Shown here one piece after another: positions 11,546 to 25,024 of a stretch of 64,000 nt of DNA. A model generated the notes under the pieces. The model did not search any database, had not been told where the DNA came from, and saw only the letters and a list, made by a program, of their open reading frames with translations. This DNA is from Auanema rhodensis (taxonomy: Eukaryota; Nematoda; Chromadorea; Rhabditida; Rhabditidae): contig OZ059895.1 of the NCBI GenBank assembly GCA_964057225.1, positions 11,470,001-11,534,000 on the forward strand, written 5' to 3'. Both the position numbers and the translations under genes were made by a program. The stretch's first letter is position 1; each line of letters begins with the position of its first letter.

Positions 11546-12738
11546 ATGTTTTCAATTTTTAAGCAGTTTTACTTAGATAGCTCAACCCAAGGCAGCAATT
11601 TATCTTCAATATTATTTCTATCTTACAGTTATAAACCAATAGTTAATGAATCATCATCTTACCCTTACCGTTTCTATCTATTTCCTATCGAAACCAACTT
11701 TGTTCAAAAACTATACAACTGTGAAACCTTTTTTAATTTCTTGTATTTGGAGCTCATAAGATTTGATATCATTGAGGGATCCAGATAGAACGTGGAAAAT
11801 TACATAACTACCATGAAATTGGGAAAAAATTATAACGAGGATAAGTATGTAAATCATTGAATATCAGATATTTTCGCTTACGACCATACCACGTTGAAAG
11901 TACGCCATGCCGCTGATTTTCAATTTTAACTCTTCTGTAACGAATGTTTTCAATTTTCAAGCAGTTTTACTTAGAAAGCTTAACCCAAGGCAGCAAATTA
12001 TCTTCAATATTATTTCTATCTTACAGTTATAAACCAGTAGTGAATGAACCATCATCTTACCCGTACCGTTTCTATCTATTTCCTATCGAAAGCAACTTTG
12101 TTCAAAAACTATACAACTGTGAAACATTTTTTAATTTCTTGTATTTGAAGCTCATAAGCTTTGATATCATTGAGGAATCCAGATAGAACGTGGAAAATTA
12201 CGTAACTTACATAAAATTGGAAGAAACTATAACGAGGATAAGTATGTGAAACATTGAATATCAGATATTTTCGCTTACGACCATACCACGTTAAAAGTAC
12301 GCCATGCCGCTGATTTTCAATTTTAACTCTTCTGTAACAAATGTTTTCAATTTTTAAGCAGTTTTACTCAGATAGCTCAACCCAAGGCAGCAATTTATCT
12401 TCAATATTATTTCTATCTTACAGTTATAAACCAATAGTTAATGAATCATCATCTTGCCCTTACCGTTTCTATCTATTTCCTATCGAAACCAACTTTGTTC
12501 AAAAACTATACAACTGTGAAACCTTTTTTAATTTCTTGTATTTGGAGCTCATAAGATTTGATATCATTATGGGATCCAGATAGAACGTGGAAAATTACAT
12601 AACTACCATGAAATTGGGAAAAAATTGTAACGAGGATAAGTATGTAAATCATTGAATATCAGATATTTTCGCTTACGACCATACCACGTTAAAAGTACGC
12701 CATGCCGCTGATTTTCAATTTTAACTCTTCTGTAACGA
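11546..12738 (+). repeat. Transition monomers, including a chimera at 11944
   Basis: Units start at 11546, 11944 and 12341. The unit at 11944 (397 bp) begins like the 419 type (E at codon 11, L at codon 13) and ends like the 1613 type (CCG at codon 40, K69, S72, E78, short linker). It looks like a within-monomer exchange between those two types. The unit at 12341 has a private change making codon 77 ATG. Confidence 0.85.
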
Positions 12739-15125
12739 ATGTTTTCAATTTTCAAGCAGTTTTACTTAGAAAGCTCAACCCAAGGCAGCAAATTATCTTC
12801 AATATTATTTCTATCTTACAGTTATAAACCAGTAGTGAATGAACCATCATCTTACCCTTACCGTTTCTATCTATTTCCTATCGAAACCAACTTTGTTCAA
12901 AAACTATACAACTGTGAAACCTTTTTTAATTTCTTGTATTTGGAGCTCATAAGATTTGATATCATTGAGGGATCCAGATAGAACGTGGAAAATTACATAA
13001 CTACCATGAAATTGGGAAAAAATTATAACGAGGATAAGTATGTAAATCATTGAATATCAGATATTTTCGCTTACGACCATACCACGTTGAAAGTACGCCA
13101 TGCCGCTGATTTTCAATTTTAACTCTTCTGTAACGAATGTTTTCAATTTTCAAGCAGTTTTACTTAGAAAGCTTAACCCAAGGCAGCAAATTATCTTCAA
13201 TATTATTTCTATCTTACAGTTATAAACAAATAGTTAATGAACCATCATCTTACCTTTACTGTTTCTATCTATTTCCTATCGAAAGCAACTTTGTTCAAAC
13301 ACTATACAACTGTGAAACCTTTTTTAATTTCTTGTATTTGGAGCTCATAAGATTTGATATCATTGAGGGATCCAGATAGAACGTGGAAAATTACATAACT
13401 ACCATGAAATTGGGAAAAAATTGTAACGAGGATAAGTATGTAAATCATTGAATATCAGATATTTTCGCTTACGACCATACCACGTTGAAAGTACGCCATG
13501 CCGCTGATTTTCAATTTTAACTCTTCTGTAACAAATGTTTTCAATTTTCAAGCAGTTTTACTTAGATAGCTCAACCCAAGGCAGCAATTTATCTTCAATA
13601 TTATTTCTATCTTACAGTTATAAACCAATAGTTAATGAATCATCATCTTGCCCTTACCGTTTCTATCTCTTTCCTATCGAAACCAACTTTGTTCAAAAAC
13701 TATACAACTGTGAAACCTTTTTTAATTTCTTGTATTTGGAGCTCATAAGATTTGATATCATTGAAGGATCCAGATAGAACGTGGAAAATTACATAACTAT
13801 CATGAAATTGAGAACAAATTGTAACGAGGATAAGTATGTAAATCATTGAATATCAGATATTTTCGCTTACGACCATACCACGTTAAAAGTACGCCATGCC
13901 GCTGATTTTCAATTTTAACTCTTCTGTAACGAATGTTTTCAATTTTCAAGCAGTTTTACTTAGAAAGCTCAACCCAAGGCAGCAAATTATCTTCAATATT
14001 ATTTCTATCTTACAGTTATAAACCAGTAGTGAATGAACCATCATCTTACCCTTACCGTTTCTATCTATTTCCTATCGAAACCAACTTTGTTCAAAAACTA
14101 TACAACTGTGAAACCTTTTTTAATTTCTTGTATTTGGAGCTCATAAGATTTGATATCATTGAGGGATCCAGATAGAACGTGGAAAATTACATAACTACCA
14201 TGAAATTGGGAAAAAATTGTAACGAGGATAAGTATGTAAATCATTGAATATCAGATATTTTCGCTTAGGACCATACCACGTTGAAAGTACGCCATGCCGC
14301 TGATTTTCAATTTTAACTCTTTTGTAACAAATGTTTTCAATTTTTAAGCAGTTTTACTTAGATAGCTCAACCCAAGGCAGCAAATTATCTTCAATATTAT
14401 TTCTATCTTACAGTTATAAACCAGTAGTGAATGAACCATCATCTTACCCGTACCGTTTCTATCTATTTCCTATCGAAAGCAACTTTGTTCAAAAACTATA
14501 CAACTGTGAAACATTTTTTAATTTCTTGTATTTGAAGCTCATAAGCTTTGATATCATTGAGGAATCCAGATAGAACGTGGAAAATTACGTAACTTACATA
14601 AAATTGGAAGAAACTATAACGAGGATAAGTATGTGAAACATTGAATATCAGATATTTTCGCTTAGGACCATACCACGTTGAAAGTACGCCATGCCGCTGA
14701 TTTTCAATTTTAACTCTTTTGTAACAAATGTTTTCAATTTTTAAGCAGTTTTACTTAGATAGCTCAACCCAAGGCAGCAAATTATCTTCAATATTATTTC
14801 TATCTTACAGTTATAAACCAATAGTTAATGAATCATCATCTTGCCCTTACCGTTTCTATCTCTTTCCTATCGAAACCAACTTTGTTCAAAAACTATACAA
14901 CTGTGAAACCTTTTTTAATTTCTTGTATTTGGAGCTCATAAGATTTGATATCATTGAAGGATCCAGATAGAACGTGGAAAATTACATAACTATCATGAAA
15001 TTGAGAACAAATTGTAACGAGGATAAGTATGTAAATCATTGAATATCAGATATTTTCGCTTACGACCATACCACGTTAAAAGTACGCCATGCCGCTGATT
15101 TTCAATTTTAACTCTTCTGTAACGA
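12739..15125 (+). repeat. Rearranged copy of the centre of the region A block
   Basis: Units start at 12739, 13137, 13535, 13933, 14331 and 14728. From about 12.88 kb they match about 3.54-5.90 kb at an offset of 9343 bp, in the same order of types. The first unit matches the 3396 type only in its second half, which places the left recombination point inside it. Confidence 0.85.
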
Positions 15126-16989
15126 ATGTTTTCAATTTTCAAGCAGTTTTACTTAGAAAGCTCAACCCAAGGCAGCAAATTATCTTCAATATTATTTCTA
15201 TCTTACAGTTATAAACCAGTAGTGAATGAACCATCATCTTACCCTTACCGTTTCTATCTATTTCCTATCGAAACCAACTTTGTTCAAAAACTATACAACT
15301 GTGAAACCTTTTTTAATTTCTTGTATTTGGAGCTCATAAGATTTGATATCATTGAGGGATCCAGATAGAACGTGGAAAATTACATAACTACCATGAAATT
15401 GGGAAAAAATTGTAACGAGGATAAGTATGTAAATCATTGAATATCAGATATTTTCGCTTAGGACCATACCACGTTGAAAGTACGCCATGCCGCTGATTTT
15501 CAATTTTAACTCTTTTGTAACAAATGTTTTCAATTTTTAAGCAGTTTTACTTAGATAGCTCAACCCAAGGCAGCAAATTATCTTCAATATTATTTCTATC
15601 TTACAGTTATAAACCAGTAGTGAATGAACCATCATCTTACCCGTACCGTTTCTATCTATTTCCTATCGAAAGCAACTTTGTTCAAAAACTATACAACTGT
15701 GAAACATTTTTTAATTTCTTGTATTTGAAGCTCATAAGCTTTGATATCATTGAGGAATCCAGATAGAACGTGGAAAATTACGTAACTTACATAAAATTGG
15801 AAGAAACTATAACGAGGATAAGTATGTGAAACATTGAATATCAGATATTTTCGCTTAGGACCATACCACGTTGAAAGTACGCCATGCCGCTGATTTTCAA
15901 TTTTAACTCTTTTGTAACAAATGTTTTCAATTTTTAAGCAGTTTTACTTAGATAGCTCAACCCAAGGCAGCAAATTATCTTCAATATTATTTCTATCTTA
16001 CAGTTATAAACCAATAGTGAATGAACCATCATCTTACCCTTACCGTTTCTATCTATTTCCTATCGAAACCAACTTTGTTCAAAAACTATACAACTGTGAA
16101 ACCTTTTTTAATTTCTTGTATTTGGAGCTCATAAGATTTGATATCATTGAGAGATCCAGATAGAACGTGGAAAATTACGTAACTAACATGAAATTGGGAA
16201 AAAATTATAACGAGGATAAGTATGTAAATCATTGAATATCAGATATTTTCGCTTACGACCATACCACGTTAAAAGTACGCCATGCCGCTGATTTTCAATT
16301 TTAACTCTTCTGTAACAAATGTTTTCAATTTTCAAGCAGTTTTACTTAGATAGCTCAACCCAAGGCAGCAATTTATCTTCAATATTATTTCTATCTTACA
16401 GTTATAAACCAATAGTTAATGAATCATCATCTTACCCTTACCGTTTCTATCTATTTCCTATCAAAACCAACTTTGTTCAAAAACTATACAACTGTGAAAC
16501 CTTTTTTAATTTCTTGTATTTGGAGCTCATAAGATTTGATATCATTGAGGGATCCAGATAGAACGTGGAAAATTACGTAACTAACATGAAATTGGGAAAA
16601 AATTATAACGAGGATAAGTATGTAAATCATTGAATATCAGATATTTTCGCTTACGACCATACCACGTTAAAAGTACGCCATGCCGCTGATTTTCAATTTT
16701 AACTCTTCTGTAACAAATGTTTTCAATTTTCAAGCAGTTTTACTTAGAAAGCTCAACCCAAGGCAGCAAATTATCTTCAATATTATTTCTATCTTACAGT
16801 TATAAACCAGTAGTGAATGAACCATCATCTTACCCTTACCGTTTCTATCTATTTCCTATCGAAACCAACTTTGTTCAAAAACTATACAACTGTGAAACCT
16901 TTTTTAATTTCTTGTATTTGGAGCTCATAAGATTTGATATCATTGAGGGATCCAGATAGAACGTGGAAAATTACATAACTACCATGAAA
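15126..16989 (+). repeat. Copy of 1215-3078 (five monomers)
   Basis: Units start at 15126, 15524, 15921, 16319 and 16717. They correspond to 1215, 1613, 2010, 2408 and 2806 at a constant offset of 13,911 bp. The match runs from about 14.79 kb to 17,057, across the deletion junction, and ends where 3147 (G of the divergent patch) meets C at 17058. Confidence 0.88.
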
Positions 16990-17307
16990 CAGTTATAAAC
17001 CAGTAGTGAATGAACCATCATCTTACCCTTACCGTTTCTATCTATTTCCTATCAAAACCAACTTTGTTCAAAAACTATACAACTGTGAAACCTTTTTTAA
17101 TTTCTTGTTTTTGGAGCTCATAAGATTTGATATCATTGAGGGATCCAGATAGAACGTGGAAAATTACATAACTACCATGAAATTGGGAAAAAATTGTAAC
17201 GAGGATAAGTATGTAAATCATTGAATATCAGATATTTTCGCTTAGGACCATACCACGTTGAAAGTACGCCATGCCGCTGATTTTCAATTTTAACTATTTT
17301 GTAACAA
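16990..17307 (+). repeat. 5'-truncated monomer (p81-398), deletion junction 16989|16990
   Basis: Same breakpoint as at 3078 but with a different downstream body: ATCAAAACC near 17051 and TTGTTTTTGG near 17105. The remnant is 318 bp. Confidence 0.95.
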
Positions 17308-17580
17308 ATGTTTTCAATTTTCAAGCAGTTTTACTCAGATAGCTTAACCCAAGGCAGCAAATTATCTTCAATATTATTTCTATCTTACAGTTATAAACCA
17401 ATAGTTAATGAACCATCATCATACCCTTACCGTTTCTATCTATTTCCTATCGAAACCAACTTTGTTCAAAAACTATACAACTGTGAAACCTTTTTTAATT
17501 TCTTGTATTTGGAGCTCATAAGATTTGATATCATTGAGGGATCCAGATAGAACGTGGAAAATTACATAACTACCATGAAA
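17308..17580 (+). repeat. Monomer truncated at its 3' end (p1-273)
   Basis: Unit of the S10/L13 type preceded by the linker form ctattttgtaac near 17294. It runs directly into the next deletion junction. Confidence 0.93.
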
Positions 17581-17773
17581 CAGTTATAAACCAGTAGTGA
17601 ATGAACCATCATCTTACCCTTACCGTTTCTATCTATTTCCTATCAAAACCAACTTTGTTCAAAAACTATACAACTGTGAAACCTTTTTTAATTTCTTGTT
17701 TTTGGAGCTCATAAGATTTGATATCATTGAGGGATCCAGATAGAACGTGGAAAATTACATAACTACCATGAAA
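17581..17773 (+). repeat. 193-bp core (p81-273) bounded by deletion junctions on both sides
   Basis: The only unit in the window missing both its first 80 and last 125 bases. Junctions at 17580|17581 and 17773|17774 are identical in sequence. This is the minimal product of the deletion allele, so the start-to-start spacing from 17308 to 18091 is 783 bp. Confidence 0.95.
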
Positions 17774-18090
17774 CAGTTATAAACCAGTAGTGAATGAACC
17801 ATCATCTTACCCTTACCGTTTCTATCTATTTCCTATCGAAAGCAACTTTGTTCAAAAACTATACAACTGTGAAACATTTTTTAATTTCTTGTATTTGAAG
17901 CTCATAAGCTTTGATATCATTGAGGAATCCAGATAGAACGTGGAAAATTACGTAACTTACATAAAATTGGAAGAAACTATAACGAGGATAAGTATGTGAA
18001 ACATTGAATATCAGATATTTTCGCTTAGGACCATACCACGTTGAAAGTACGCCATGCCGCTGATTTTCAATTTTAACTCTTTTGTAACAA
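17774..18090 (+). repeat. 5'-truncated monomer (p81-398), short-linker class
   Basis: Same breakpoint, but the body is of the 1613 type (GAAAGC, TTGAAGC, AATCC, and the short linker with GTGAAAC). The deletion allele is therefore joined here to a third monomer background. Confidence 0.93.
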
Positions 18091-20353
18091 ATGTTTTCAA
18101 TTTTTAAGCAGTTTTACTTAGATAGCTCAACCCAAGGCAGCAAATTATCTTCAATATTATTTCTATCTTACAGTTATAAACCAATAGTTAATGAACCATC
18201 ATCTTACCCTTACCGTTTCTATCTATTTCCTATCGAAACCAACTTTGTTCAAAAACTATACAACTGTGAAACCTTTTTTAATTTCTTGTATTTGGAGCTC
18301 ATAAGATTTGATATCATTGAGGGATCCAGATAGAACGTGGAAAATTACATAACTACCATGAAATTGGGAAAAAATTGTAACGAGGATAAGTATGTAAATC
18401 ATTGAATATCAGATATTTTCGCTTACGACCATACCACGTTAAAAGTACGCCATGCCGCTGATTTTCAATTTTAACTCTTCTGTAACGAATGTTTTCAATT
18501 TTCAAGCAGTTTTACTTAGAAAGCTCAACCCAAGGCAGCAAATTATCTTCAATATTATTTCTATCTTACAGTTATAAACCAGTAGTGAATGAACCATCAT
18601 CTTACCCTTACCGTTTCTATCTATTTCCTATCAAAACCAACTTTGTTCAAAAACTATACAACTGTGAAACCTTTTTTAATTTCTTGTATTTGGAGCTCAT
18701 AAGATTTGATATCATTGAGAGATCCAGATAGAACGTGGAAAATTACGTAACTAACATGAAATTGGGAAAAAATTATAACGAGGATAAGTATGTAAATCAT
18801 TGAATATCAGATATTTTCGCTTACGACCATACCACGTTAAAAGTACGCCATGCCGCTGATTTTCAATTTTAACTCTTCTGTAACAAATGTTTTCAATTTT
18901 CAAGCAGTTTTACTCAGATAGCTCAACCCAAGGCAGCAATTTATCTTCAATATTATTTCTATCTTACAGTTATAAACCAGTAGTGAATGAACCATCATCT
19001 TACCCTTACCGTTTCTATCTATTTCCTATCGAAACCAACTTTGTTCAAAAACTATACAACTGTGAAACCTTTTTTAATTTCTTGTATTTGGAGCTCATAA
19101 GATTTGATATCATTGAGAGATCCAGATAGAACGTGGAAAATTACGTAACTAACATGAAATTGGGAAAAAATTATAACGAGGATAAGTATGTAAATCATTG
19201 AATATCAGATATTTTCGCTTACGACCATACCACGTTGAAAGTACGCCATGCCGCTGATTTTCAATTTTAACTCTTCTGTAACAAATGTTTTCAATTTTCA
19301 AGCAGTTTTACTCAGATAGCTCAACCCAAGGCAGCAATTTATCTTCAATATTATTTCTTTCTTACAGTTATAAACCAATAGTTAATGAACCATCATCTTA
19401 CCCTTACCGTTTCTATCTATTTCCTATCGAAAGCAACTTTGTTCAAACACTATACAACTGTGAAACCTTTTTTAATTTCTTGTATTTGGAGCTCATAAGA
19501 TTTGATATCATTGAGAGATCCAGATAGAACGTGGAAAATTACGTAACTAACATGAAATTGGGAAAAAATTATAACGAGGATAAGTATGTAAATCATTGAA
19601 TATCAGATATTTTCGCTTACGACCATACCACGTTGAAAGTACGCCATGCCGCTGATTTTCAATTTTAACTCTTCTGTAACAAATGTTTTCAATTTTCAAG
19701 CAGTTTTACTTAGATAGCTCAACCCAAGGCAGCAATTTATCTTCAATATTATTTCTATCTTACAGTTATAAACCAATAGTTAATGAATCATCATCTTACC
19801 CTTACCGTTTCTATCTATTTCCTATCGAAAGCAACTTTGTTCAAACACTATACAACTGTGAAACCTTTTTTAATTTCTTGTATTTGGAGCTCATAAGATT
19901 TGATATCATTGAGGGATCCAGATAGAACGTGGAAAATTACATAACTACCATGAAATTGGGAAAAAATTGTAACGAGGATAAGTATGTAAATCATTGAATA
20001 TCAGATATTTTTGCTTACGACCATACCACGTTAAAAGTACGCCATGCCGCTGATTTTCAATTTTAACTCTTCTGTAACGAATGTTTTCAATTTTCAAGCA
20101 GTTTTACTTAGAAAGCTCAACCCAAGGCAGCAAATTATCTTCAATATTATTTCTATCTTACAGTTATAAACCAGTAGTGAATGAACCATCATCTTACCCT
20201 TACCGTTTCTATCTATTTCCTATCGAAACCAACTTTGTTCAAAAACTATACAACTGTGAAACCTTTTTTAATTTCTTGTATTTGGAGCTCATAAGATTTG
20301 ATATCATTGAGGGATCCAGATAGAACGTGGAAAATTACATAACTACCATGAAA
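18091..20353 (+). repeat. Region C, block copy 1 (six monomers)
   Basis: Units start at 18091, 18489, 18887, 19285, 19683 and 20081. The stretch from about 17.95 to 20.94 kb matches about 24.88-27.87 kb at an offset of 6934 bp, with a few differences: N/K at codon 64 of the unit at 18489/25423, S/L at codon 10 of 19285/26219, and TTCTTTC near 19357. Confidence 0.87.
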
Positions 20354-20671
20354 CAGTTATAAACCAGTAGTGAATGAACCATCATCTTACCCTTACCGTT
20401 TCTATCTATTTCCTATCAAAACCAACTTTGTTCAAAAACTATACAACTGTGAAACCTTTTTTAATTTCTTGTTTTTGGAGCTCATAAGATTTGATATCAT
20501 TGAGGGATCCAGATAGAACGTGGAAAATTACATAACTACCATGAAATTGGGAAAAAATTGTAACGAGGATAAGTATGTAAATCATTGAATATCAGATATT
20601 TTCGCTTAGGACCATACCACGTTGAAAGTACGCCATGCCGCTGATTTTCAATTTTAACTATTTTGTAACAA
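20354..20671 (+). repeat. 5'-truncated monomer, junction 20353|20354
   Basis: 318-bp remnant with the ATCAAAACC and TTGTTTTTGG marks seen at 16990-17307. Confidence 0.95.
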
Positions 20672-20944
20672 ATGTTTTCAATTTTCAAGCAGTTTTACTC
20701 AGATAGCTTAACCCAAGGCAGCAAATTATCTTCAATATTATTTCTATCTTACAGTTATAAACCAATAGTTAATGAACCATCATCATACCCTTACCGTTTC
20801 TATCTATTTCCTATCGAAACCAACTTTGTTCAAAAACTATACAACTGTGAAACCTTTTTTAATTTCTTGTATTTGGAGCTCATAAGATTTGATATCATTG
20901 AGGGATCCAGATAGAACGTGGAAAATTACATAACTACCATGAAA
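20672..20944 (+). repeat. Monomer truncated at its 3' end
   Basis: S10/L13 unit like 17308. It ends at the same breakpoint, so the 591-bp fused dimer recurs directly. Confidence 0.93.
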
Positions 20945-21262
20945 CAGTTATAAACCAGTAGTGAATGAACCATCATCTTACCCTTACCGTTTCTATCTAT
21001 TTCCTATCAAAACCAACTTTGTTCAAAAACTATACAACTGTGAAACCTTTTTTAATTTCTTGTTTTTGGAGCTCATAAGATTTGATATCATTGAGGGATC
21101 CAGATAGAACGTGGAAAATTACATAACTACCATGAAATTGGGAAAAAATTGTAACGAGGATAAGTATGTAAATCATTGAATATCAGATATTTTCGCTTAG
21201 GACCATACCACGTTGAAAGTACGCCATGCCGCTGATTTTCAATTTTAACTATTTTGTAACAA
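20945..21262 (+). repeat. 5'-truncated monomer, junction 20944|20945
   Basis: 318-bp remnant that repeats 20354-20671. The 591-bp fused unit is thus tandemly repeated (20081, 20672 and 21263 are equally spaced). Confidence 0.95.
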
Positions 21263-22331
21263 ATGTTTTCAATTTTCAAGCAGTTTTACTCAGATAGCTT
21301 AACCCAAGGCAGCAAATTATCTTCAATATTATTTCTATCTTACAGTTATAAACCAATAGTTAATGAACCATCATCATACCCTTACCGTTTCTATCTATTT
21401 CCTATCGAAACCAACTTTGTTCAAAAACTATACAACTGTGAAACCTTTTTTAATTTCTTGTTTTTGGAGCTCATAAGATTTGATATCATTGAGGGATCCA
21501 GATAGAACGTGGAAAATTACGTAACTAACATGAAATTGGGAAAAAATTATAACGAGGATAAGTATGTAAATCATTGAATATCAGATATTTTCGCTTACGA
21601 CCATACCACGTTAAAAGTACGCCATGCCGCTGATTTTCAATTTTAACTCTTCTGTAACAAATGTTTTCAATTTTCAAGCAGTTTTACTTAGAAAGCTCAA
21701 CCCAAGGCAGCAAATTATCTTCAATATTATTTCTATCTTACAGTTATAAACCAGTAGTGAATGAACCATCATCTTACCCTTACCGTTTCTATCTATTTCC
21801 TATCGAAACCAACTTTGTTCAAAAACTATACAACTGTGAAACCTTTTTTAATTTCTTGTATTTGAAGCTCATAAGCTTTGATATCATTGAGGGATCCAGA
21901 TAGAACGTGGAAAATTACATAACTACCATGAAATTGGGAAAAAATTGTAACGAGGATAAGTATGTAAATCATTGAATATCAGATATTTTTGCTTACGACC
22001 ATACCACGTTAAAAGTACGCCATGCCGCTGATTTTCAATTTTAACTCTTCTGTAACGAATGTTTTCAATTTTCAAGCAGTTTTACTTAGAAAGCTCAACC
22101 CAAGGCAGCAAATTATCTTCAATATTATTTCTATCTTACAGTTATAAACCAGTAGTGAATGAACCATCATCTTACCCTTACCGTTTCTATCTATTTCCTA
22201 TCGAAACCAACTTTGTTCAAAAACTATACAACTGTGAAACCTTTTTTAATTTCTTGTATTTGGAGCTCATAAGATTTGATATCATTGAGGGATCCAGATA
22301 GAACGTGGAAAATTACATAACTACCATGAAA
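21263..22331 (+). repeat. Three monomers between truncated units
   Basis: Units start at 21263, 21661 and 22059. The unit at 21263 has F at codon 67, a mark of the truncated remnants, which suggests exchange between fused and intact units. The unit at 21661 combines K69/S72 with G78, another mosaic. Confidence 0.87.
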
Positions 22332-22649
22332 CAGTTATAAACCAGTAGTGAATGAACCATCATCTTACCCTTACCGTTTCTATCTATTTCCTATCAAAAC
22401 CAACTTTGTTCAAAAACTATACAACTGTGAAACCTTTTTTAATTTCTTGTATTTGGAGCTCATAAGATTTGATATCATTGAGGGATCCAGATAGAACGTG
22501 GAAAATTACATAACTACCATGAAATTGGGAAAAAATTGTAACGAGGATAAGTATGTAAATCATTGAATATCAGATATTTTCGCTTACGACCATACCACGT
22601 TAAAAGTACGCCATGCCGCTGATTTTCAATTTTAACTCTTCTGTAACAA
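22332..22649 (+). repeat. 5'-truncated monomer, junction 22331|22332
   Basis: 318-bp remnant. It has ATCAAAACC but the ordinary TTGTATTTGG, unlike the remnants at 16990 and 20354. Confidence 0.95.
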
Positions 22650-22922
22650 ATGTTTTCAATTTTCAAGCAGTTTTACTTAGAAAGCTCAACCCAAGGCAGC
22701 AAATTATCTTCAATATTATTTCTATCTTACAGTTATAAACCAGTAGTGAATGAACCATCATCTTACCCTTACCGTTTCTATCTATTTCCTATCGAAACCA
22801 ACTTTGTTCAAAAACTATACAACTGTGAAACCTTTTTTAATTTCTTGTATTTGGAGCTCATAAGATTTGATATCATTGAGGGATCCAGATAGAACGTGGA
22901 AAATTACATAACTACCATGAAA
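22650..22922 (+). repeat. Monomer truncated at its 3' end
   Basis: Unit of the E11/K18/V32 type, cut at p273 by the next junction. Confidence 0.93.
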
Positions 22923-23240
22923 CAGTTATAAACCAGTAGTGAATGAACCATCATCTTACCCTTACCGTTTCTATCTATTTCCTATCAAAACCAACTTTGT
23001 TCAAAAACTATACAACTGTGAAACCTTTTTTAATTTCTTGTATTTGGAGCTCATAAGATTTGATATCATTGAGGGATCCAGATAGAACGTGGAAAATTAC
23101 ATAACTACCATGAAATTGGGAAAAAATTGTAACGAGGATAAGTATGTAAATCATTGAATATCAGATATTTTTGCTTACGACCATACCACGTTAAAAGTAC
23201 GCCATGCCGCTGATTTTCAATTTTAACTCTTCTGTAACGA
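22923..23240 (+). repeat. 5'-truncated monomer, junction 22922|22923
   Basis: 318-bp remnant, nearly the same as 22332-22649 but with TTTTGC instead of TTTCGC near 23170. A second tandem pair of the 591-bp fused unit. Confidence 0.95.
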
Positions 23241-24309
23241 ATGTTTTCAATTTTCAAGCAGTTTTACTTAGAAAGCTCAACCCAAGGCAGCAAATTATCT
23301 TCAATATTATTTCTATCTTACAGTTATAAACCAGTAGTGAATGAACCATCATCTTACCCTTACCGTTTCTATCTATTTCCTATCGAAAGCAACTTTGTTC
23401 AAACACTATACAACTGTGAAACCTTTTTTAATTTCTTGTATTTGGAGCTCATAAGATTTGATATCATTGAGGGATCCAGATAGAACGTGGAAAATTACAT
23501 AACTACCATGAAATTGGGAAAAAATTGTAACGAGGATAAGTATGTAAATCATTGAATATCAGATATTTTTGCTTACGACCATACCACGTTAAAAGTACGC
23601 CATGCCGCTGATTTTCAATTTTAACTCTTCTGTAACAAATGTTTTCAATTTTCAAGCAGTTTTACTTAGATAGCTCAACCCAAGGCAGCAATTTATCTTC
23701 AATATTATTTCTATCTTACAGTTATAAACCAATAGTTAATGAATCATCATCTTACCCTTACCGTTTCTATCTATTTCCTATCGAAAGCAACTTTGTTCAA
23801 ACACTATACAACTGTGAAACCTTTTTTAATTTCTTGTATTTGGAGCTCATAAGATTTGATATCATTGAGGGATCCAGATAGAACGTGGAAAATTACATAA
23901 CTACCATGAAATTGGGAAAAAATTGTAACGAGGATAAGTATGTAAATCATTGAATATCAGATATTTTTGCTTACGACCATACCACGTTAAAAGTACGCCA
24001 TGCCGCTGATTTTCAATTTTAACTCTTCTGTAACGAATGTTTTCAATTTTCAAGCAGTTTTACTTAGAAAGCTCAACCCAAGGCAGCAAATTATCTTCAA
24101 TATTATTTCTATCTTACAGTTATAAACCAGTAGTGAATGAACCATCATCTTACCCTTACCGTTTCTATCTATTTCCTATCGAAACCAACTTTGTTCAAAA
24201 ACTATACAACTGTGAAACCTTTTTTAATTTCTTGTATTTGGAGCTCATAAGATTTGATATCTTTGAGGGATCCAGATAGAACGTGGAAAATTACATAACT
24301 ACCATGAAA
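23241..24309 (+). repeat. Three monomers, partly a copy of 19683-20353
   Basis: Units start at 23241, 23639 and 24037. From 23639 they match 19683 onward at an offset of 3956 bp, including the junction. A private T at 24262 changes codon 76 from ATT to TTT. Confidence 0.87.
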
Positions 24310-24627
24310 CAGTTATAAACCAGTAGTGAATGAACCATCATCTTACCCTTACCGTTTCTATCTATTTCCTATCAAAACCAACTTTGTTCAAAAACTATAC
24401 AACTGTGAAACCTTTTTTAATTTCTTGTTTTTGGAGCTCATAAGATTTGATATCATTGAGGGATCCAGATAGAACGTGGAAAATTACATAACTACCATGA
24501 AATTGGGAAAAAATTGTAACGAGGATAAGTATGTAAATCATTGAATATCAGATATTTTCGCTTAGGACCATACCACGTTGAAAGTACGCCATGCCGCTGA
24601 TTTTCAATTTTAACTATTTTGTAACAA
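24310..24627 (+). repeat. 5'-truncated monomer, junction 24309|24310
   Basis: 318-bp remnant with the ATCAAAACC and TTGTTTTTGG marks. Confidence 0.95.
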
Positions 24628-25024
24628 ATGTTTTCAATTTTCAAGCAGTTTTACTCAGATAGCTTAACCCAAGGCAGCAAATTATCTTCAATATTATTTC
24701 TATCTTACAGTTATAAACCAATAGTTAATGAACCATCATCATACCCTTACCGTTTCTATCTATTTCCTATCGAAACCAACTTTGTTCAAAAACTATACAA
24801 CTGTGAAACCTTTTTTAATTTCTTGTTTTTGGAGCTCATAAGATTTGATATCATTGAGGGATCCAGATAGAACGTGGAAAATTACATAACTTACATAAAA
24901 TTGGAAGAAACTATAACGAGGATAAGTATGTGAAACATTGAATATCAGATATTTTCGCTTAGGACCATACCACGTTGAAAGTACGCCATGCCGCTGATTT
25001 TCAATTTTAACTCTTTTGTAACAA
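24628..25024 (+). repeat. 397-bp mosaic monomer
   Basis: It starts as the S10/L13 type with F67. Its linker then reads ttacataacttacata and continues as the short 1613-type linker. This mix of the two common linker forms marks a recombination point near 24890. Confidence 0.88.
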
